33,737 nucleotides of DNA from Campylobacterota bacterium (GTDB lineage Bacteria; Campylobacterota; Campylobacteria; Campylobacterales; Sulfurovaceae), in NCBI GenBank assembly GCA_011048515.1, contig DSDW01000093.1:1-33737 (forward strand). The letters run 5' to 3'. The stretch's first letter is position 1; every line of letters starts with the position of its first letter. The notes beneath the pieces were generated by a model. It did no database searches. It saw nothing but the letters and a program-made list of their open reading frames with translations, and was not told the origin of the DNA. Both the position numbers and the translations under genes were made by a program. This document shows positions 26,684 through 33,737 of this stretch, piece by piece.

Positions 26684-28028
26684 GCAATATCCTTAAAAAT
26701 AGTAAACTTTTTGATAAATTGAAAAAATTGATTCTGGTTTTATTCCAAAGCAATAAACACAAATAAGCCGCAATACAATAGGAAATGAGCGTTGCCCATG
26801 CAACACCTTCAATTCCCACACTTGTGATTAAAATGTAATTTAAAACAACATTGACAACTGCCCCAATTGTCGTATTGATTGTTGAAAAAACTTGAAGGTT
26901 TTCGGTTAATAGCCATTTGCTGCTTGCTACTCCCAAAAATACAAAAACCCCTGCCCAAATATGTATCATCAATACACTTCCAGCTTGAAAATACTGTTCC
27001 CCATACAATAAGTTAACGACCCAATCAGATAAAAATGTCATAGGAAGCGCTATCAATATTGCCATCCATACCATTAGATCATAAAGCCTTTGAAGTCTAG
27101 CATAGTACAGTTCTTCACTTTGTTTCTTAGCATTAATAATAGCAGGAAATAATGATGAAGCTATCACCATAGGGATGAAATACCAAGCTTCACTGAGTTT
27201 TACCGCTGCAGCATATTGTCCAACTGCCTCGGCATCCATCATCTCCATAATCATGACTTGGTCGATTTTCATGTAGATTGAGACAACGATACCACTTAAG
27301 ATGAGTGGCCAAGAGTCTTTCAAAAGAGAAATGGCGGTTGATTTGTTGAATTTCCAAGCAAAGCTAGGTTCCGTATCAAGTATGGAATGACGGGCTTCGG
27401 TCGTGGAGTGACGACGATTTTTAATGTAGTAGTAAACAAACCCACATGCCAAAATAAAACTGTCAAAAAACACCATCCATACAAAAGCGATAAGCGGAGC
27501 TTCGATTAAGATAAGAACTATTTTGATAATGCTTGAGATAAACAAGCTGATGACATTGGCAAAGACTACATAGCGACTCATCACTTTGGACTGAAAGTAC
27601 ATATCTGCGACATTAAAGGCCTGAAATATCGTCGCACTGGCGATGATAAAAACCATAATGTTTGTGGCATGGTCGTTTGATGTGAAGTTTACAGCAATGG
27701 CGAGGATGAGTAGTACGGCGACTGCTCCCATGAGCTTGAGCCAAAATGCTGTGCCTATGAGCTCATCTCTGCGACTCTCATCTTTGACAAGCTCCCGCAC
27801 CACGATACCATCCAACCCAAGAGTGGCTATGGCCGTAAATAAACCCACAAAGCTTTGAGCATAAGAAAATAGCCCAAACTGCTCAGGACCAAGATAGCGA
27901 GCCACCCAGATCCCGACAAAGAGCCCTACAATCATTCGTAGTATTTTTTCACCAAAAAGCCATGAGGTATTCTTGGCATACTTCACAAAGCCTTGATGGT
28001 TTTTGAGGGATCTGATTTTTTTTCTCAT
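26664..28028 (-). CDS. Flippase (Wzx-like polysaccharide/lipid-linked oligosaccharide exporter)
   Basis: KNTSWLFGEKILRMIVGLFVGIWVARYLGPEQFGLFSYAQSFVGLF; SWPLILSGIVVSIYMKIDQVMI; multi-TM. Confidence 0.92.
   Translation of the reverse strand: MRKKIRSLKNHQGFVKYAKNTSWLFGEKILRMIVGLFVGIWVARYLGPEQFGLFSYAQSFVGLFTAIATLGLDGIVVRELVKDESRRDELIGTAFWLKLMGAVAVLLILAIAVNFTSNDHATNIMVFIIASATIFQAFNVADMYFQSKVMSRYVVFANVISLFISSIIKIVLILIEAPLIAFVWMVFFDSFILACGFVYYYIKNRRHSTTEARHSILDTEPSFAWKFNKSTAISLLKDSWPLILSGIVVSIYMKIDQVMIMEMMDAEAVGQYAAAVKLSEAWYFIPMVIASSLFPAIINAKKQSEELYYARLQRLYDLMVWMAILIALPMTFLSDWVVNLLYGEQYFQAGSVLMIHIWAGVFVFLGVASSKWLLTENLQVFSTINTTIGAVVNVVLNYILITSVGIEGVAWATLISYCIAAYLCLLLWNKTRINFFNLSKSLLFLRILRVKKTA
27361..27418. 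repeat. In-frame palindromic repeat insert in flippase (RHSTTEARHSILDTEPSFAW)
   Basis: TTCCGTATcaaGTATGGAATGACGGGCTTCGGTCGTGGAGTGACG; hairpin plus GGAATGACG tail inside the coding region. Confidence 0.6.
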
Positions 28029-29099
28029 TTAGTTATTTAAATACCATGCATACATTTTTTTGATTCCTTCTTCAAGCTTGACTTTGTGTTTCCATCCTAA
28101 AGCGTGAAGCTTTGATGGATCGGTTAGCTTTACCATCGTGCCGTCCGGTTTGTCGGTGTTGAAGTAGAGTTTGCCACGGTAACCGACTATCTTTTGTATG
28201 AGACAGGCAAGCTCTTTGATACTGATATCTTCACCCGTACCTATATTTATATGTGTATTTCGTATCTCTTTTTCACCCTCCTTATAGGTATCTTCAAAAT
28301 CTCGATTTTGAAGCAAAAAGACACAGGCATCCGCCATATCTTCACTATAGAGAAACTCACGTCTTGGGTTTCCGCTGCCCCAGATCTCTACTGTTGGTGT
28401 GTTGTTTATCTTTGCTTCGTGTATTTTTCTCAACAGTGCGGGAAGCACATGGGATGTCTCCAGGTCAAAATTGTCATTGGGACCATAGAGATTGGTTGGC
28501 ATCACCGAGATGAAGTTGGTGCCGTACTGGAGGTTGTAGCTCTCACACATCTTGATCCCTGCGATCTTGGCGATCGCATAAGGTTCGTTGGTATACTCCA
28601 GAGGACTCGTGAGCAGATACTCCTCTTTCATCGGTTGCGGACAATCCTTTGGATAGATGCAGGTACTTCCCAGGAACATCAGCTTTTTCACCCCATGCAG
28701 ATAGCTCTGATGAATGACATTGTTCTGGATCTGCAGGTTTTCATAGATAAAATCAGCGCGGTAAGTGTTGTTCGCTGCTATCCCACCTACTTTTGCGGCA
28801 GCTAAAAATACGAACTCAGGTGCTTGTTCCTTAAAGAAGCTTTCGACGGCAATACTGTCAAGAAGATCTAGCTTTACATAAGTCACTGAGTTCGTATTTA
28901 ATGTTGAGTGTTGAATGTTGAATGTTAAATTATCTTGTGGTTTTCTATTGTGATAATTGCTTATGATGTTGGTATAACCTTTTTCCAACAAATTTTTTAT
29001 GATTGCTGATCCAACAAGGCCTGTTCCCCCGGCAACAAAAATCTTTGAAGATTTTTCTAATGTTGAATGTTGAGTGTTAAGTGTTGAATTATTTTCCAA
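28029..29099 (-). CDS. fcl: GDP-L-fucose synthase
   Basis: IFVAGGTGLVGSAIIKNLLEKGY, FLGSTCIYPKDCPQPMKEEYLLTSPLEYTNEPYAIAKIAG. Apparent TTG start at 29099. Confidence 0.93.
   Translation of the reverse strand: MENNSTLNTQHSTLEKSSKIFVAGGTGLVGSAIIKNLLEKGYTNIISNYHNRKPQDNLTFNIQHSTLNTNSVTYVKLDLLDSIAVESFFKEQAPEFVFLAAAKVGGIAANNTYRADFIYENLQIQNNVIHQSYLHGVKKLMFLGSTCIYPKDCPQPMKEEYLLTSPLEYTNEPYAIAKIAGIKMCESYNLQYGTNFISVMPTNLYGPNDNFDLETSHVLPALLRKIHEAKINNTPTVEIWGSGNPRREFLYSEDMADACVFLLQNRDFEDTYKEGEKEIRNTHINIGTGEDISIKELACLIQKIVGYRGKLYFNTDKPDGTMVKLTDPSKLHALGWKHKVKLEEGIKKMYAWYLNN
28898..28932. repeat. Heptad tract D, in frame inside fcl
   Basis: TTTAA|TGTTGAG|TGTTGAA|TGTTGAA|TGTTAAA; encodes NLTFNIQHSTLNT on the coding strand. 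Confidence 0.8.
29059..29092. repeat. Heptad tract E, at the N-terminus of fcl and 3' of the four-helix-bundle gene
   Basis: AA|TGTTGAA|TGTTGAG|TGTTAAG|TGTTGAA|TT; encodes NSTLNTQHSTL. Confidence 0.82.
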
Positions 29100-29101
29100 T
29101 T

Positions 29102-29458
29102 TTAATTTCCTTGACTCGACTTAACTATAGAGGTAAGTAATTTAATAATCTCTTCAATATCGTTCACTAACGATCGTACATGTGTTTCACTCGAATTTAA
29201 ATAATCTGTTTTTATAAGAAGGTTTATCCAATATTTTGTCTCTCTGGCTTCTTTGCTTGCAATACTCATCTTAGCGATAAAGTCAGCTTTTGACTGTCCA
29301 GCTTGTGCCTCATTGACATTTGCTCCTATCGACGTACCACTTCTTAGCAACTGTTTGGATAAAACATATTCTTTTTTCACATCACACAGATGTTTATAGA
29401 GATTTACAATACGAACTGCAAAACTTGTTGTTTTATCTAACACAATATTTTCAGTCAC
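29102..29458 (-). CDS. Four-helix-bundle protein (S23/23S rRNA intervening-sequence protein family)
   Basis: FAVRIVNLYKHL...LSKQLLRSGTSIGANVNEAQAGQSKADFIAKMSIASKEARETKYWINLL; GTG start with GGAGGGG upstream. Confidence 0.9.
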   Translation of the reverse strand: MTENIVLDKTTSFAVRIVNLYKHLCDVKKEYVLSKQLLRSGTSIGANVNEAQAGQSKADFIAKMSIASKEARETKYWINLLIKTDYLNSSETHVRSLVNDIEEIIKLLTSIVKSSQGN

Positions 29459-29468
29459 AACGCCCCTC

Positions 29469-29512
29469 CATTAAACATTCATCATTCAAAACTCAACATT
29501 GATCATGCATTA
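29469..29512. repeat. Heptad tract F, upstream of the four-helix-bundle gene, inverted relative to tract E
   Basis: ATTAAAC|ATTCATC|ATTCAAA|ACTCAAC|ATTGATC|ATGCATT. Confidence 0.78.
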
Positions 29513-30661
29513 CTCAAAGTAACTCATGATTGTATACCCGCCGTCTTTGAGGTACTGATCTTTGGTCATCAGCTTGAGGTCACTCTCCATCATGTCATTG
29601 ATAAGCTCTTTGAGGTCATACTCTCTGCTCCAGCCGAGTTTCTGCTCAGCTTTTGTCGGGTCTCCGAGCAGAAGGTCTACCTCTGTCGGTCTGAAGTATC
29701 TGTGGTCTACCGCGACGACGGCTTCTCCAACGAGTTGTTGAAGGTTTTGGGTGTTGAGTTCCAAGTTTTGGGTTTTTGCTGTATCAATGGATTTGACGAT
29801 ACCGACCTCATCGACCCCTTCCCCCTTGAACTGAAGCTCGATCCCCACATACCCAAATGCCATTCTCACAAAGTCTCTTACCGTGGTGGTCTGCCCTGTA
29901 GCGATGACCCAGTCTTCGGGTTCATCGGCCTGAAGGATCATCCACATCATCTTCACATAGTCCTTCGCATGTCCCCAGTCACGTTTGGCATCAAGGTTAC
30001 CAAGGTAGAGTTTGTCCTGCAATCCCAGTGCGATCTTTGAAGCGGCTCTTGTGATCTTACGTGTGACGAAGGTCTCACCACGAACCGGAGACTCATGGTT
30101 GAAGAGTATTCCGTTACAGGCGAACATGCCGTAGGCTTCACGGTAGTTCACTGTGATCCAGTAAGCGTACATCTTGGCCACAGCGTAAGGTGAACGCGGA
30201 TAGAACGGTGTGGTTTCGCTCTGTGGCGTCTCCTGTACTTTTCCGTAAAGTTCGGAGGTAGATGCCTGGTAAATCCTGGTCTTTTTCTCAAGCCCGAGGA
30301 GTCTGACCGCTTCTAAGATACGAAGTGTCCCTGTACCATCCGCATTGGCCACATACTCCGGTGTCTCGAAAGAGACAGCGACATGGCTCATCGCAGCAAG
30401 GTTGTAGATCTCATCAGGCTGTACCTCCTGGATGATACGTGTAAGGTTCATAGAATCCGTCATGTCACCATAGTGCAGGATAAAGTTTCTGTTTTCCACG
30501 TGCGGGTCCTGGTAGAGGTGGTCTATACGGTCTGTGTTGAAGAGTGAAGATCTTCTCTTGATCCCGTGAACGATATACCCTTTTTTAAGCAGGAACTCCG
30601 CCAAGTATGAGCCATCCTGGCCTGTGATCCCAGTGATCAGGGCTACTTTATTTTCTATCAT
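29510..30661 (-). CDS. gmd: GDP-mannose 4,6-dehydratase
   Basis: [80 protein letters not shown]. Confidence 0.96.
   Translation of the reverse strand: MIENKVALITGITGQDGSYLAEFLLKKGYIVHGIKRRSSLFNTDRIDHLYQDPHVENRNFILHYGDMTDSMNLTRIIQEVQPDEIYNLAAMSHVAVSFETPEYVANADGTGTLRILEAVRLLGLEKKTRIYQASTSELYGKVQETPQSETTPFYPRSPYAVAKMYAYWITVNYREAYGMFACNGILFNHESPVRGETFVTRKITRAASKIALGLQDKLYLGNLDAKRDWGHAKDYVKMMWMILQADEPEDWVIATGQTTTVRDFVRMAFGYVGIELQFKGEGVDEVGIVKSIDTAKTQNLELNTQNLQQLVGEAVVAVDHRYFRPTEVDLLLGDPTKAEQKLGWSREYDLKELINDMMESDLKLMTKDQYLKDGGYTIMSYFE
29732..29778. repeat. Heptad-like tract G, in frame inside gmd
   Basis: GTTGTTGAAGGTTTTGGGTGTTGAGTTCCAAGTTTTGGGTTTTT; encodes [15 protein letters not shown]. Confidence 0.65.
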
Positions 30662-32086
30662 TTACTTCTCCATCCTTTTAAAATCATCTTCAAATCTCAC
30701 GATATCATCTTCACCTGTATACTCACCCACCTGTGCCTCGATAATCACCAGAGGAAGTTTTCCCTTGTTCTCCAGTCTATGGATATCCCCCGCTTTGATA
30801 TAGGTCGATTCATTGGGGTTGACAATATACTCTTTATCATTGACGGTCACGGTCGCACTCCCACTGAGAACGATCCAGTGTTCGTTCCGGTGGTAGTGCT
30901 TTTGCAGAGAAAGGCGTTTGCCCGGTTTGACCACGATACGCTTGATCTTGTAGCCGTCGCTTTCTTCCAGGACCGTATAGGTGCCCCATGGTCTGTGTCC
31001 GGTAAGGTGGATATGGTGAAGTTCTGTGTTCTTTCTGACTTCAGCTACTATCTCTTTGACCTTCTGGGAAGATCCTTTTTTAGAGATCAGTAGTGCATCC
31101 CCCGTATCGACGATGATCGTATCTTCGATATCCACCGTAGCGATCTTTCTCTCATTCCCGTAGACGAGATTGTTCCTGCTGCCGATGGAGATATGGTTCG
31201 GGTTTAGCGTGTTGCCCGCTTCATCTTTGTCCAGCTCCTCGTAAAGGGCATCGAAACTTCCCAGATCCGACCAGCCGATATCTGAAGGGACGACTTTCAC
31301 TTTATCACTCTTTTCCATCACCGCATAGTCGATACTCTCTTCGAGGATTACCATCATATCATCATGTCTGATACGGATCATCTCCTCTTTTGCCGCATTT
31401 TCAAAGGCTGCTTTTGAGGCTTCGTGTATCTTGAGCGCATGCTTTTTCAGTTCCTCAAGGAAGACCCCCGCTCTGAAGCAGAACATCCCGGAGTTCCAGT
31501 ACCATTTTAATGGTGAATTTTGAATGCTTAATTTTGAATTTTCTTCTAAGTATTGCTTTGCAAGTTCAAGATTTGGCTTTTCCTTAAAACATTCAACATT
31601 TAAAATTGAACATTCATCATTTTCAGGCTCTGCCTGAATATAGCCAAAACCTGTCTCGGCATACTTCGGAGTGATACCGAAGGTGACCAGATGATTTTCG
31701 AAGGCCAGCTTCTGGGCTTTTTCTATCACTTTGCTGTAGGCTTCACTATTTTTGATCAGGTGGTCTGATGGGGTGACCAGTACGATCTCTTCAGGATCCA
31801 GGGCCATACATGCCAGGGCGATTGCAGGAGCGGTGTTGCGCCCTACAGGCTCCAGGAGATACTCAGTATCATTATGCGGTAGTTCTTCAAGTTGATCAAG
31901 GGCTAGGAAATACTGCTCTGCATTGGAGACGATGAACTGTGCATCACACAGTTTGGCATTGCGTTCGACCGTCAGCTGGAAAAGTGATCTATTGTCAAAA
32001 AGTTTTACAAACTGCTTGGGCATCAGAGTACGGCTCACGGGCCAGAGCCTTGTACCGCTTCCTCCGCATAGTATGATGTTGGTCAT
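30662..32086 (-). CDS. manC: Bifunctional mannose-1-phosphate guanylyltransferase/mannose-6-phosphate isomerase
   Basis: NIILCGGSGTRLWPVSRTLMPKQFVKLF; VTPSDHLI; C-terminal cupin RPWGTYTVLEESDGYKIKRIVVKPGKRLSLQKHYHRNEHWIVLSG. Confidence 0.95.
   Translation of the reverse strand: MTNIILCGGSGTRLWPVSRTLMPKQFVKLFDNRSLFQLTVERNAKLCDAQFIVSNAEQYFLALDQLEELPHNDTEYLLEPVGRNTAPAIALACMALDPEEIVLVTPSDHLIKNSEAYSKVIEKAQKLAFENHLVTFGITPKYAETGFGYIQAEPENDECSILNVECFKEKPNLELAKQYLEENSKLSIQNSPLKWYWNSGMFCFRAGVFLEELKKHALKIHEASKAAFENAAKEEMIRIRHDDMMVILEESIDYAVMEKSDKVKVVPSDIGWSDLGSFDALYEELDKDEAGNTLNPNHISIGSRNNLVYGNERKIATVDIEDTIIVDTGDALLISKKGSSQKVKEIVAEVRKNTELHHIHLTGHRPWGTYTVLEESDGYKIKRIVVKPGKRLSLQKHYHRNEHWIVLSGSATVTVNDKEYIVNPNESTYIKAGDIHRLENKGKLPLVIIEAQVGEYTGEDDIVRFEDDFKRMEK
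31513..31623. repeat. Heptad pair H: inverted tracts (31513-31542, 31586-31623) in frame inside manC
   Basis: Left TGAATTT|TGAATGC|TTAATTT|TGAATTT; right ACATTCA|ACATTTA|AAATTGA|ACATTCA; coding-strand peptides NSKLSIQNSPLKW and ENDECSILNVECF. Confidence 0.75.
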
Positions 32087-32400
32087 AGTTTCTCTTTATC
32101 CTGTTTTAAACTTTCCTGCAACACTTCATACTCACGCTTTTTGATCTCGATAAACGCCTCGGTAAGACCGATTTTCTTTTTCAGCCCTTCTTTGGTGAGA
32201 AGATAGCGGTAGGCTTTTTTGTTTTCGGCTTTGACGAACTTGTGCATCTTCACGTACCCTTTCTCAAGCAGTGCTTTGATGACATAGTTCACCTTCCCGA
32301 CGCTGAAACCTACGTTCTGTGCCAGCTCTTTTTGGGAACTGCACGCTTCGATATGCTGCATGACCTGCAGGTGATCTTTCTCTTCCGGTGTGACTTGCAT
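32083..32400 (-). CDS. MarR-family EPS-associated transcriptional regulator
   Basis: MQVTPEEKDHLQVMQHIEACSSQKELAQNVGFSVGKVNYVIKALLEKGYVKMHKF; start trimmed from 32457 to 32400 because the upstream region is a promoter/operator. Confidence 0.82.
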   Translation of the reverse strand: MQVTPEEKDHLQVMQHIEACSSQKELAQNVGFSVGKVNYVIKALLEKGYVKMHKFVKAENKKAYRYLLTKEGLKKKIGLTEAFIEIKKREYEVLQESLKQDKEKL

Positions 32401-32421
32401 GAAAACTCTTATTTTATATTC

Positions 32422-32436
32422 ATTCAATGATTGAAT
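32422..32436. promoter_or_regulatory. Palindromic operator candidate ATTCAATGATTGAAT
   Basis: Perfect 7+1+7 inverted repeat just downstream of the -10 of the minus-strand promoter. Confidence 0.7.
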
Positions 32437-32440
32437 CTCT

Positions 32441-32469
32441 ATTGTATACTTTTTCATTTCTTATGTCAA
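32441..32469 (-). promoter_or_regulatory. Sigma70 promoter TTGACA-17-TACAAT for the marR-manC-gmd... operon
   Basis: -35 TTGACA (32469-32464), 17-bp spacer, -10 TACAAT (32446-32441) on the minus strand. Confidence 0.75.
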
Positions 32470-32517
32470 ATGATTCACGTATCAAATCCCCTATCCATAT
32501 AATTTACCCCTTTATGT

Positions 32518-32523
32518 TATAAT
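32518..32523 (+). promoter_or_regulatory. -10 TATAAT (TATGTTATAAT) for the PPIase gene
   Basis: 31 bp before the ATG at 32554. Confidence 0.55.
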
Positions 32524-32553
32524 TTTTAAAATTAAATCAGGATTGATCATTAT

Positions 32554-33366
32554 ATGTTAAAAAAAATCACACTTTTACTAAGCCTGCTTTTTTCTCTCTC
32601 TGAAGCAAAAATACTCGATGCCATAGCGGTGACCGTGGATGGTGAAGCGATCACAACTGCCGAGATACGGGCGGTACAGGAGCAGATGCAGGTCTCCAAA
32701 AAAGAGGCGGTCGACATCCTAATACAGGACAGGCTCCAGCAGATCGCTATCAAGGATATCCATATACCCGAAAGCGATGTCGATGCAAAGATCGAGATGA
32801 TCGCAAAGCAAAACAATATCACGGTGCCAAAAATGCAGAAGGTCCTCAAAGAACAGGGGACCTCATGGGCACAATACCGCTCATCCATCCAAAAAGCAAT
32901 GAAAAAAGAGAAATTTTTCGCCCAGAAAGTGGCCAGAGAGATGCCTCAGGTAACGGATGAAAAGCTGATGGTCTACTATCAGGAGCACCAGAATGAATTT
33001 ATCATCCCTGCATCGATCAGCGTGATAGAGTATAGTGCTCCCACCCAAAAAAAGATAGAATCTTTCATGCAGACCGGAGAGGGGATCGAAGGGAAAGAGG
33101 CGGAGATGGATACTGCCGCACTCAACCCGACCATGCTTCAGATGATGCTTCAGACACCCAACGGCGGATTTACGCAGCCGCTGAACGCGGGCGATCGGTA
33201 TATCATCTATAGGGTACTCTCCAAAGACGGACAGGCACAAATGTCATTTGAAGAGGTCAAACCGCTGCTTGCAGGTAAATGGATGCAGGAACAGCGGGAA
33301 AAAGCGCTCAAGGACTACTTCAAAAAGATGCGCACCGGTGCAACGATTGAATTTATAAGAGAATAA
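32554..33366 (+). CDS. SurA/PEB4-like periplasmic peptidyl-prolyl isomerase/chaperone
   Basis: Signal peptide; [54 protein letters not shown]. Confidence 0.82.
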   Translation: MLKKITLLLSLLFSLSEAKILDAIAVTVDGEAITTAEIRAVQEQMQVSKKEAVDILIQDRLQQIAIKDIHIPESDVDAKIEMIAKQNNITVPKMQKVLKEQGTSWAQYRSSIQKAMKKEKFFAQKVAREMPQVTDEKLMVYYQEHQNEFIIPASISVIEYSAPTQKKIESFMQTGEGIEGKEAEMDTAALNPTMLQMMLQTPNGGFTQPLNAGDRYIIYRVLSKDGQAQMSFEEVKPLLAGKWMQEQREKALKDYFKKMRTGATIEFIRE

Positions 33367-33374
33367 GGAAAACG

Positions 33375-33737
33375 ATGGGACTGAAATCTGACAAGTGGAT
33401 ACGTGAAAAATCACTGAATGAAGCAATGATCACACCTTTTTGCGAGGGACTGGTAGGCGAAGGTGTAGTGAGTTACGGGCTGAGCTCGTATGGCTATGAC
33501 ATCAGGGTGGCGGACGAGTTTAAGATCTTTACCAACATCAATGCCGAGGTGGTAGACCCCAAAGACTTCAACGAAAACAATGTCGTGGACCACAAAGGTG
33601 ATGTCTGCATCGTACCGCCGAACTCTTTTGCCCTGGCGCGTACCGTGGAGTATTTCAAGATGCCCAGCAATACGCTGGCGATCTGTCTTGGGAAAAGCAC
33701 CTATGCCAGATGCGGGATCATCGTCAACGTCACACCC
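33375..33737 (+). CDS. dcd: dCTP deaminase, truncated by the window end
   Basis: [54 protein letters not shown]...[17 protein letters not shown]. Confidence 0.93.
   Translation, partial: MGLKSDKWIREKSLNEAMITPFCEGLVGEGVVSYGLSSYGYDIRVADEFKIFTNINAEVVDPKDFNENNVVDHKGDVCIVPPNSFALARTVEYFKMPSNTLAICLGKSTYARCGIIVNVTP

Noticed and set aside
29102-29458. Diversity-generating retroelement
   Set aside because: The protein family is Avd-related but there is no reverse transcriptase, template repeat or variable repeat in the window.
29102-29458. 23S rRNA intervening sequence
   Set aside because: No rRNA sequence surrounds the gene; neighbours are gmd and fcl.
28898-31623. CRISPR array or tandem satellite
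   Set aside because: The repeats are 7 bp with no unique spacers of constant length and occur within coding genes; no cas genes.
32401-32457. N-terminal extension of the MarR regulator (MKKYTIEIQSLNEYKIRVF)
   Set aside because: Overlaps a consensus promoter and palindrome; MQVTPEEK at 32400 is the usual family start.
1-33737. tRNA/rRNA genes or insertion sequences with transposases
   Set aside because: None seen on reading intergenic regions or ORF translations; tRNA detection by eye is limited and should be confirmed with tRNAscan-SE.

Overview
The window looks like chromosomal DNA from a Campylobacterota bacterium, probably Sulfurovum-like; this is inferred from gene content and promoter style and was not checked against any database. 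Left part (0-16 kb): yaaA, mgtE, a Ca2+/H+ antiporter, a SUI1/eIF1-like gene preceded by an unlisted 32-aa membrane microprotein, a SagB-type nitroreductase broken by a one-base shift at a T7 tract, DUF309, a BFD-like Fe-S protein, a DksA/TraR protein, an S24/CI-type repressor, moeA-moaE-moaD, mqnA, a GGDEF-EAL protein paired with an orphan sugar-type periplasmic binding protein, gltX and a ComEA-like protein. Right part (16-32.4 kb): a protein/surface glycosylation locus with a WecA-like transferase, a PglB/STT3 oligosaccharyltransferase, an AT-rich glycosyltransferase/methyltransferase block, a flippase, fcl, gmd, manC and a MarR-type EPS regulator. It is followed by a SurA/PEB4-like PPIase and dcd (cut by the window end). 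The most unusual signal is a dispersed family of 7-bp-periodic (heptad) tracts. They often occur as inverted pairs around a short spacer, sometimes with 17-nt (7+3+7) hairpins. They also occur in frame inside fcl, gmd and manC, encoding NTQHSTLN-like peptides. One inverted pair brackets a stand-alone four-helix-bundle (S23/IVP-like) gene between gmd and fcl, suggesting a cassette-like or MITE-like element. A second, palindromic repeat type lies in frame in the flippase.
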